A stretch of 64,000 nt of DNA from Lucifuga dentata (taxonomy: Eukaryota > Chordata > Actinopteri > Ophidiiformes > Bythitidae). Position numbers and translations under genes: made by a program. Below the pieces are notes generated by a model. It was not told where the DNA came from, searched no databases, and saw nothing but the letters and a program-made list of their open reading frames with translations. The stretch is from contig VXCM01000477.1 of NCBI GenBank assembly GCA_014773175.1, positions 251,249 to 315,248 of the forward strand, given 5' to 3'. Positions within the stretch are counted from its first letter, which is position 1; each line of letters starts with the position of its first letter. Positions 25,074 to 37,000 of this stretch are shown here, one piece after another.

Positions 25074-28000
25074 TAGAAGTTTGATTGAGGAGAATCAATC
25101 GTACAGCATGCGATATACAAGAAATTCTACCTAGACGTAGAAAGACTGGACACCCTTATAATGCTAGAAAAACATTAGGAAAAAACTGGGTAAGCTACGT
25201 GTGAGTGTGAAGAGATAAGGTGTTTGTGTGTAAAAGAGAGCAGCTGACTTTGTGGAGTTGTAATGTAGAAACAAAGAAGTTTCAAACTATGGTGTGAAGG
25301 CAGCGACATGGTTGGTAATAAAAATAAGAAGTGGAAGTTTCACACGAGAACACATGACATGGAAACTACTGAATGAATTATGAACAGTCAGGACAGAATA
25401 TAAAAATTTTTCCAACACTCACTTTGCATGAACTGATGCGGGTGAAGTGACTGAAACTGTAAAAAACAAGGAAAAAAAAAAACAAAGCTATTGAAAAAGC
25501 TTTTTGATTAAGATGTAAGCTCAAGGTTAAAAAAAAAAAAAAATCTTCCCAGACAAAACAAAATTCCATTATCAGAACAGCAGCAGTACAAGAACAATTA
25601 TACAAACAAAACACAAAGTAAAAGAACACTTCAAACTGCAGGCTGTTCTGTCAAAATGAAGAAAATTGTACATTGTTTTGTGCTTGTGTGGTTTGATTTG
25701 ACTCTCAGACTCTCTGGAACCTGTAAGATAATCATTTAGCTGAACCACTGAGGGAATTATTTTTTCAGAAAACATTCCAGCCCTTGCTCACTTCCTTTCA
25801 TGTCAGGCTCTGAAGTTATCAATCAACACTCATATATCAGGGCAGTAAAGGTTGTCATACATCTGTTAAAGATGACATTGAATAAAACTAATTAGAGAGT
25901 TATGGGGAAGGATGGATTGAGTTTTTGATGCGATTTAGGTCCAATTTTCGATAGAAACAGTGTATTTGATGCACTGTAATTCCTCCTCNCCCCCCCCCCC
26001 CCTTTTTTTTTCATTACTACCAGTTATGAGTTGTTACACTATTTCAGTACTGTTTCAGTATGAGGTATTTTATCCTCAGGAGTCTGATCAAATGAAAGGG
26101 ATACACAACTTGTTAAAGGGTTTTTTTCTTTTCTTTTCCTGTTATTTATTTTGTGCTTTGTTTTTGTATTGTAGGCTAAAATATAATCAAAAACGTTATT
26201 TTTTTTGTATGTGTTATGTTTGTTCATCTGCACGCAAATAAAAAGAAAAGAAAAGGTGACATGAAGCTACCATTAACACTCGATACCACAATGAAGCTAA
26301 CAGAAACAGTGGGGGGGAGGGNGGGGGGGAGAGGGTGGGGTCAGATATACAGTTTCTCATTCAGGATGAATATCAACAGGATCCTGTTCAGCAGCTTCAC
26401 AGTTGATATTAGACCAACCTCCTGTATATTTAAACAACAAACTGGCATCCTCACTCCAAGGCTTGAAAGTCTCAGATCAGCCTGAGCTGCTGAAGTGAGA
26501 ACTATCCCAGCGCACTTCTAAACTTTGACTCGTTTTAGCAGAGACTTGGGATCAGGCAGTGTTGTGGTAATCCAGCATAGTCATGGTGCAAAGTGAGAAA
26601 ACGTACTGTTTTACCTCCCGACGCAAAACGCTCAAACCGCTGTGTGACCTGAGTCTGCAGTCAGTGGAAATACAGGTAGGAGATCAGTTTTGTATTTGTA
26701 GCTATTTTACTTGTAAGCAATATGTAATAATTCACAGGAGTTCAGGTTCTCTCTTAGTTCCAAATTGAGTCAGATTTTCATATTAGCTATTGAAAAAGCT
26801 TTTTGATTAAGATGTAAGCTCAAGGTTAAAAAAAAAAAAAATCTTCCAATCTTTTGNAAAAGCTTTTTGATTAAGATGTAAGCTCAAGGTTAAAAAAAAA
26901 AAAAATCTTCCAATCTTTTGTTGATATTAAACATCCTGAATTATTATCTGAGCATGTGATCCTACAGTACATGGAAAACAAATACTTTGTTGTTATACTG
27001 TATTTTTATTGTTATTGTATGTGTTAGATTAATAATTGAAGCAGGATTCATAAAAAAATAAAAGTGGTGTCACTGTTACTTACGGAAGGAAGTGATGTTG
27101 ATAGTTGAATAGATTTATTGTGACGATATGAACCTAAAAGTGTTTCACAATATCACTTTAACCCACTTTAACCCTGTGATTTTTTTTTTTTTTTTTTTTG
27201 TGGAGATTTTCTTTTATTCTCTCTAGATATAAATAGAACATCGAGTTTCTATAATTTATTTTACATGTTTTGCAAATTCCTTTTTTTTTTCTAGAATGAA
27301 TTACTTTCTAGAAAAAATGATTTGAGACCCCAGAGGGTTAAGATGAACTGGTGCTGGTAAAATAATTGAAATAAATGTTAATTGTACTGTTTTAAGTGTC
27401 AGGTAACAAATATTTATATATATATTCCCACACAAAACTTGTTTTTATTCTTATTATTATTTCTATTCTTATTTTTATAGTTTAAAAACTCAAAATCAGA
27501 ATACTTGAACTCAAGCTCAAACAACAGGTGGTTTTGTCTAAACTAAAGCAGGAAAAATGCACATGAAAGTGTCTTCAGTCTGTCTTCAGCCCTATAATTA
27601 TACAGACACAAATGGTGGACTTTGAACACCCCACAGTGAAATTGGAGACTGTTAACCAGTCAAACAACTATGAGTTTCACACAAACTATGAGTTTCAGGA
27701 AGTTTCCTGATCGTTCTGCTCCTGCTTTGTTCATCCATCCCTGCAGCTTCTTCTGTTTTAGACATATCTAGCATGTTACCTCACTGACTGCATACCAAGG
27801 CATGATGGGGCTGGTGAGGGGCCCCCGTGCTACACATTGCTGTGTTGCATCCAACTGCTAAGGTCAAAAGTTCTTACATGGATAATGCGGAAGATCCATT
27901 AACAGGGAAGTTCTCAGACCGACTTAACATGAAAATACATGACATGGTGTTGCTGTAACCAGAGTGCGTAGGAAGGTTATTAAGAAATTCCAGCCATGAT

Positions 28001-31000
28001 GTACCAGCTGTCTGGTATTCTGGAGTGTATACTCTGCTGTCGGAGTGGCTGTAAAGCACAAAGACACACATTAAATGATGTATCTGCTGGCTGGATGATT
28101 TGTGAGGAATGCTTCTAAATTTCTCTTTAAATGAAGATTCACTTGAACAAAAACACATGAAGCACAGATGTTATATTTATATTTGCTGAAAGTATTCTAA
28201 ACAACAGTTTGCTGGAGTCTTTTCATTCCAGCAGTTTAACTGACATCATTCTTTACTGCCATCCAAACTCTCCAAATGTGATTTTTCCATCAAGCCATTT
28301 GTGAGAGCGAACGTTTACATGAATCTCAGTATGACGGCTCATTAAAAATCACCCAACAATCTATCTGCAGTTATTTACCTTTCAACATAATCTCTCTTTC
28401 ACCACAATACACAGCAACCAGAAGCAACCAGACACAGGAGGGAGGGGTCAGACAGACAATGGAACTCATTCAGGAAGAATCAAACCAGGAACTTCATCAA
28501 ACTGATGTTGGACAGTCCTCCTTTGTGTTTCACCACAAAACTCTGACATCCTGACACATTGTTCCTCAGATGATCCTGAGTTGATCAAATGTCCATTATT
28601 ATAGAATTGTTTGGTTTTGCACATTTGTAAAGGCTACACAACTTACTCAGCAGGGTTTTAGCAATGATTTGAGATCACGTAGTAACACTGTAGTCCAGGA
28701 TAGCCCTGCTGCACAGTGGCAACTGCGATTGGGATTGAAGGGAATGACAAATGTGGGGAAACACAAAAGTGTGTTCAGTGTTAGATTTAATATGCCGAGA
28801 TGCTCCACTGAACGGTTCAGAAGGTCCTTTGTGCCCTCAGCGGTGAAACTTTTAAATAAATGACATGTGAAAGAGGGTATCTGCACCTTGGNCCTTTGTG
28901 CCCTCAGCGGTGAAACTTTTAAATAAATGACATGTGAAAGAGGGTATCTGCACCTTGGAACTGTAGAGTTTTTAGTCTGTTGGATTTGTATGTATTTATT
29001 AATTATTGGGTACTTTTCCCCTTGCTGTGTCATTTGGTTTTTATAGCATTTGGCTGTTTTTTGTTGGTGCTTTTTAAACTATTCAACGATTTTACTTGTA
29101 CCGATTTTTCTTATTGGTACTTTTTATAGAATATAAGCAGTCTGTAGTTGTACCTTTACTCTTCGCATTTTTACAGTTTGCTGAATGGTTTATGATGTCC
29201 TTCTTAAGTGTGCAACTGAATGTGTTTTTGATGTGTATGGTCTTCTATGTAAAATATTTCTTGTACAGGTGACAAACCAATTTCCCCACTGGGGATTAAT
29301 AATAAAGGTAGCCTTAACCTTAAATCAGCAAAATCAACATTTTATCAATAAAAAGCCCAAAGACAGACCAACGACCAGCCAAAAGGTTTTGCTCCAAAGA
29401 CCTGAGGGGTTTAGCAAAGTTAATAAGAGACCAGCAATTATATGGTGGAGACAAGTTATGTCTTGTAGTGATAATTACTTTAAATTAAATCTTAAATCTG
29501 ACTGGAAGCCAATAAATAAAGCCGGAACTTGGATGACACTGGATTGGAGACTTACTGTAGAAATCTGAAGTGTTTGTTGTAAGAATAGGTTTGGATTTTT
29601 GAAGCTGAACTCAAAACTGGTGTTTATTTTCCAAAATCATAGGAAATTCCCTCTTTGTTTTTTCCTGGGACCGCATTAATTGTTGAAGCTTAGTGGAAGG
29701 GTAATTCCTGGTACTCGAATGTAGGCTTTGTTGCTGGAACCAGCATCATTACACAGAACAGGAACAGAAGACGGATTTTAGCTCCAATTTTTAACAGTGT
29801 GGTCTTGCTTGAAAAGGAACACGTGACCAAGGAATGCATGACCAATATACTGTATATTTGGGCAGCGGAACAGAAATTATTTTAAAAATCCAAGTCTGTT
29901 CTTTAAAATCTGCAACTGTTACTTGTTAAATGTGTTTTCCTCAGTCATTGCACAGTAGTTTCATCTACAAATCCCTTCTTGGTCTAGTCACTCCTTACCT
30001 AAGTACATATCTAGCCAAAATCTAAAGTCAATATGGCTTCTGCTCTCTTGATAGTCTACACCTGACTGTTCCTCAGCTAAGGACAGAATTGGGTAAAAAA
30101 AAATATGATGCGCCCTCCACATGGAACAATCTACAACAGGACTTGAAAGTAACTGACTTAACGACCCTTGGAAAATTCAAGTCAATATTAAAAAAAAAAA
30201 AAAAAAAAANAAAAAAAAAAAAAAAAAAAACAACAGGAAATTGGCACCATTGATCAGTGTCTGTCAGGATGAACACTCAAGATAACTGTATTTTTTGGAG
30301 AAACCCCTTGCTTTGAGAGCTGCCTGTTGCTGAATGTACGGTTTGACTGCGATGTACTGTTGTTGAAACTTATAATTGTGTGGTATTTATTGTGGCTGTT
30401 ACGTTGTATCTATTGTGGTTTGCTATTGCATTTTCATGCTGCCATCTTGGCCAGGTCTGTTGAAAAAGAGATTTTGATCTCAGTGAGATCTACCTGGTAA
30501 AAGAAAGTTCAAATAAAAATTGTTGCAGTAAAATCTTCAGTAATCAGGTCATAAGTTGTTCAGTGTTTTCTTTGTCTTGTAGGGTGGGGAACGTGCAAGA
30601 AGGTCAGTACTAAACGACAGTGATGAGGTCATGACATGCTACTATAGCGACGCATTGACATTGTATGAGATTTTCCAGCGAGGGCTCAGGGTATCGAGTG
30701 AGTTCTCTTATTACATATCTATCGCATAAGTATGATTTTCTTCAAAGATTTCAGATTGCGATTCAACCATAGAATGCAGAGAAAAGTGAGCTTTATTTTC
30801 CCTCCTAGATGACGGACCTTGTCTAGGATCGAGGAAATCCAACCAGCCTTACAAATGGATATCTTATAGACAGGTGAGACCATGACATAACAAGACCATC
30901 ATAACAGTACTAGCTGTGTCAGATTTTATTAGAAAGCATATTTTTGTTTTATTTTGTGCAGGTGATAGATAGAGCAGAGTACATCGGTTCTGCTCTCCTT

Positions 31001-34000
31001 CACAAAGGACATTCTTATGCAGGAGACAAGTTCATCGGCGTCTTTTCCCAGAATAGACCAGAGGTGAAGTAAATGCGTACAGTGGGTTCCAAAAGTCTGA
31101 GACCACATAGAAAATCTGTGACGTCTTCCATATAAATCTGGAAATAATCAGAAAGTCTGTCACCACAAGAAGCTCTGTGGAACATTGTCAGATCATGATG
31201 GGATAACTTGGCTCATCAGGTTTTGCACAAACTTGTGAAATCCATGCCAGCTTGAATGCATGATGTCATTAAAGCATAAGGGGGGCATATTAAATACTAA
31301 GATATTCTGAAATTCATGTCCATTTTTCAAAGATTAAATTTTTCAATCAAATTGTTAAGATGATATCATTTGTAATGACAAATCTTGTATTACATTCAAA
31401 ACAATGCAAAATAGAAGTATTTTCACAGTAGTCTCAGAATTTCAACCCCACTGTATATTACTGTATATACATTTTTTTTTTTATAATTCTTCTTCTTTCC
31501 CATCCTTTAAGCTTCTTTAATCACAATAATTCAACAGTTATTATTCCTGGCTGTCACCTTCTCTGGGAATTGAAACAGAATTTTACTTAAAGTATTTTCA
31601 ATATATTGATTTAGAGTGAAGATACTTCACTGAAAATTATCAATGGAATTCCACATTTCTACCCACAAAAACTGATTTTGCTATATAGTATGTTCTTATA
31701 GAGGACTTATACGTTCTTATAAATAGGAAATACTTGCATATTACAACAATCACCATCTGAGACCATTTTTTTTTTTTTTTTTTTTTTTGCAGATCTCTAT
31801 TCTGATATGATGTTCTGATGTTTTTTGTCTTGCAGTGGACCATCTCAGAGCTGGCTTGTTACACATACTCCCTTGTGTTGGTTCCACTGTATGACACACT
31901 TGGCACTGGGGCCATCAGCTACATCATTGACAAAGGTGTGACCCAAAGGCCACGAACCAGCCGCCATGTTACTGATATACAAAACAGGTGTTTCATTTGG
32001 TGCTTTGTATTTTCAGCCAGCATCTCAACTGTGATCTGCGATGTGCCTGAAAAGGCTCAGCTCATCCTGGACTGTGTCAGTGGAAAAGGGCAGACAGTAA
32101 AGAGGATTGTCATCATGGAGGCCTTTGACAACGACCTGCTGACCCGAGGACAGGAGTGTGGGGTTGATATTCTGAGCCTGAAAGAGTGTGAGGTTAGAAT
32201 TTTAAAAAGTTATCACCTAATTACTGCTGATGTTGGCAACCGAAAACAAATTCTTGGGAAAAGTTAGTTGTTCCTCCTGTTTTGGTCTCATTCATTTTAC
32301 TGTTATTCAACATGTTCTACGTATGCATACAATATAAATGGAAACTGGGTTGTGGGGCAGCATCTGAGATACATGCCCTTACTGTACTATATATGTGTTT
32401 GTAGGCACTGGGTAAAGAGAACCACCAGGAACCAGTGGTGAGTATAGGAACTATTGACAAAATGAAATAAATGAGCAATTCAGTTCTAAATTGAATCAGT
32501 TTTTTAGTTGCAATTTAGTTGTCAAAATCAATGCAAATTGAAAGCAATTTGAATGTCAAACTTAGGAGCTTTATTCAGGCTTTATGCATTAATATAGATT
32601 CATGATCTGGTTGCAGCCGCCAAAACCAGACGATCTTGCACTTGTGTGCTTTACATCTGGAACCACAGGTAACTCAAGTTAACAGGTTCATCACTTTTTT
32701 ACAAGAATGAACCTTTTTTCTAAATCATGTGTGATTTTCCTTTCAGGAAACCCAAAAGGTGCAATGCTTACTCATGGAAATATCATCTCCAATACAGCAG
32801 CTTTCCTTAGAGAAACAGAGGTAAACATAGCAAACGAGTTCTGATTCTACCTTCTGTGTTATTGATTCCATCCCTCTATGTTTTGGAGTAGGGCTGAATC
32901 AATTAGCTGATCGATAAACAAATTAAAATCACATGCACCTCTGCATAGAATTCTTAGTAACAACTCTGAACTTGTGGACGTTAAGCTTCTGAACTTGCTT
33001 GTTTTAAGTAGTTCAGTTAGAACAAGTAATTTAAAGGCATCATTTTGTAGTCTCAGAACTTGTGATGGATGTTAAGCAAAACAAATTAAAATGATTTTGA
33101 TAAAAAATTTTGACTAAATTGATGAAATTGATGACAAAAAATAATTAGTTGCAGCCTTATTTAAGACGGATGCCTTGCACAGTAAATTATTTTTTGCTTC
33201 TTAAACTTCCAAAATATTCATTACTTTATTTCCAAGATTTTTGTCAAATAAAATGTGAGTCGATGGAGATTTAAAAAGTCCAACTGACACAGGGTGACCC
33301 TCTGACTACCATTTTGTTTTTAAAATTTTCCTGTCTTTCCTCATGCCTCTCCTCCTCCTTCCTGTCCTCTGTGTTTGGGATCGAGGGCATAGTGAAGCCC
33401 AGCACTAAAGAAGTGCTTATCTCCTTCCTGCCTTTGGCTCACATGTATGAAAGGGTAATGGAGGTATGCCATGCTTGACCTGCATAACTGCATGTGTTTT
33501 GTGCACCTTCCACAGATACACTGCATGTTGACTGTCCACGATATTCATATATCATATCTCCCTCTGGCACACATGTTAGAGAGGGTTGTACAGGTATGTG
33601 TAACTTGTGTTGTTTGAATATGAATGAGTAACATTATGTGAGAAGTTTGGCCTAAGACGTACCTGAGATGTCAGAGATATCAGCCTGATGTCTGTTGACT
33701 GTTGCTGAATCCTGCAAAGAAGGGAGCACATTGTATTCCTGGTTTCCTTTAAAGGAGCATACCAGTGATTTTGCATGTTCTAGCCCATTAAACACTGTCC
33801 GCATACACGTTACGATACTGACAACTATTTTCCAAAACATAAGACCATATTTTAGTTTTTGTGTTATTGTTGCCAAATCCCCTAATCTTTCAAATGTTCA
33901 GGTGAGAAAGCACATTAAACTTCAGTATTTCACCTGCTAACATGTATGCATGATTGTCGAAGGAACGATTGTTTTAATTTCTCAGTAAAATCTCCTGGGA

Positions 34001-37000
34001 TATATTCCCTGGTGGAGGCATATATTTTTTTCCGTGTAGCTCATGTTGAGTCGGTATATTTTGCAAATATGCAAAATCGCTGGTATGCTCCTTTAACTTA
34101 AAGGTATTCTGTGGAATTTTGATCACTAGCAATCTACTAGTGGTGCTGTAGAGCAATTTTTTAATGAATGGGTCTTGCTGTTGTTTGCATCTTGTGCTCT
34201 ACAAACATGTATGAGGATGAACGTGCACGTCACATGCAGAGAGCTGACACAACACACATTTCTACTGACTGCAGAGGTTGCTAATACAATACTGTAGATG
34301 GCAACAGAACGAGCAATGTAGATTTACAAAATGATTAGTCTGGATTCAGTTTGTCTTGTAAATTTACTTGGCAATAGCTTAAGTCTGAGCAGTTTAGCCC
34401 TTCTCCAATAGTGAGTTAATTTCTTAAACGTTTTCTTTCACATTTGTCAGTTATGTAAATAAGATCAGCTGGCATCTCATCAGTTCCTAATTAGGCCTGT
34501 ATGTCAAATTTCTTGATGTGCTGCAAAATAAAACTGCTATTTACCTCAGATTGAGAGCTGTTTCATGCAATTCCAACTAGCAAAAGTTAGGAGCAGTAAT
34601 GTGCCATAATGCACCAGTAAAGGAAGAGATGAAAAACTGCTACTTAAAGGACCATATTGGACATCGTGCATGTTTGAGCCCAATATATGCAACCCAGAAC
34701 CCACATTCATGTTACGTTACTGACAACCAATTTCCAAAACATAGAACTGTATTTTAGTTTTCCTTTTATTTTTTTCAAAACCCCTAGTCTTTTAAAATCA
34801 AATGTTCAGGTGATACACCCACATTAAAATTTAATGTTTCGTCTGCTAGCACTTATCCACGACTGTAGAAAGCATGGTCATTTTAATTTCTTGTTTTAAG
34901 CCATCTTCTGGGACTATACAGTATTTCCTGGCAGAGACATACATTGCATACTGCATATATGCATATTGCATGCATACTGCAGCTTCCTGTTGGATCAGTT
35001 AAATAAAGTTACTTTGGCAAAAAAAGCCTGATAGATGTAATGTTGGCTATGATCTTTTACATCTCTAAAGTTGATTATGGCAGTCTGAAAGAGAGGAAAA
35101 ACAATTCTGAAATTTACTGCTAAATTTACTGCTATTTTGGAAAATGGTTGTCAGTAACGCAGCGTGAATACATTTTTTATATATTGGGCTCAAACATGCA
35201 CATTCATTTGTATGATCCTTTAATGGATGTAGATGCAGGTTTCAAAACCTTACAACTGGCTTTTCAAAAGTACAACATGCCTCGAACAAGTTTGTTAGAC
35301 ATCAAGGATACACCCAGTACAGTTTGTTTTACACTTCACGTAAACATTTACAATCAGCCTCCACAGGATACCATTAATTTCTGCAGCTTTAGAGGAGGCA
35401 AGAGGCTGTATGTGTTATTATAAACTCTTGAGCAGAAGAAACGGCTATGCATGTGTTCATCAACCTGATGACTCATGCAGGTCAAAGCAGCAATATATTT
35501 TTCTAAGATCCATTTTATATTTGATTTTTTTTTCTTCCAAGGAAACAGTACTTTGAGGTGTATACAGCAAACCCAGAGCAGGACAGTAGAATGATGTGGA
35601 AATGTTGAAATGTGTGTTTGTAAATGCTCAGAACATCAGCGCCCCCTCGTGGCACAGAATGCACACAGACTTGACATACATGGGCTTTCCTTTTCCCCCC
35701 AGGATGTTGTCATAATCAATGGGGGTCGAGTTGGCTACTTCCAAGGGGATATTCGTCTTTTGATGGATGATATGAAAACACTGCGGCCAACAGTTTTCCC
35801 CGTGGTCCCACGACTTCTCAACCGGATGTTTGACAGGGTCAGACTAGATTTCAAAACTAGTCTGTTTTGTCCTTACTTTTTTTTTTTTTTTTTTANTTTT
35901 TTTTTTTTTTTTTTAATATTGATTTACTTCAACCTCTTTGCCACAAGCATATTTCTCTAATCCCTGCTCTACTTGTTACCCTCTTTATTTAGGCTGTGAT
36001 TTTATCTGGCAGAGTTGTGGTGGAACTTTTAAAATTAGCTGTCTCAATTCTTCACAGATATTTAGTCAAGCCAGTACACCAATGAAGCGATGGTTGCTGA
36101 ATTTTGCTTTCAGAAGGAAGAAGGCAGAGCTTAGAAGTGGTGTTGTCAGACAGGACAGCGTGTGGGACAAACTGATCTTCAAAAAAGTACAGGTGAAGAA
36201 TTGAAGCGTGTTTGGTTCAACACATCACTGTAATGATTAACATTATAATGATGTGAAGCCAGTGTTTCTGTTTGATGTTTTGAGTCTTTTGTTTCACACT
36301 TTGCAGGAGAGTCTGGGCGGCTGTGTGAGGCTCATGATTACTGGAGCAGCACCAGTGTCCCCGACCACCCTGACTTTCCTCCGAGCCGCTCTGGGCTGTC
36401 AGGTGAACATGTCCACATCTTCCTCTCACTGCTTAGTTATAATCATCATGTCTGCGATCGTTTGAACTGAATCACGTCCTTCACTCCACAGTTTTATGAA
36501 GGCTATGGTCAGACTGAATGCACTGCTGGAAGCTCTATGTCATTACCTGGGGACTGGACAGCAGGTAACCCAGTAATCACTGTTATTTTGCATTCTAATG
36601 CTTTGACGTAAAAATCATCACAGTGCTGCAGACTGATAATGAAGTCATGAGAAGTGTGACTGTTTTGGTCTATAATACTGAAATGTGACTGCTGTGTTAT
36701 CAGGCCACGTAGGACCTCCACTGCCCTGCAACGTGATAAAACTGGTGGATGTGACAGATATGAATTATCTGGCAGCCAATGGAGAGGGAGAGGTATGGAG
36801 TGATGCTTCAGAAGCAGTACACACTTTAGAAGTAGCTCCTCCCCCTTTTTAGTTTAAAAAAAATACTGCAAACATGATTTTAAACATTGATTGATCAATC
36901 TACAGTATCTGTCATCTAACTCTATCTATATATAGCAGTCAAACATTTGAAATCACCAAGACATTTTCATGTTCTTAAAAGAAACTGATATGTTTATTCA

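Larger units (their letters stand above)
24775..27165 (+). repeat. Old local duplication in acsl1 intron 1
   Basis: Blocks following exon 1 recur after the exon copy at 26583. The segment with GATCCTACGATACAT at 24780-24815 matches 26937-26975 (GATCCTACAGTACAT). The segment GCTTTTTGATTAAGATGTAA at 25498 recurs at 26798. Order is broken by later insertions. This indicates an ancient tandem copy that included part of exon 1. Confidence 0.45.
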
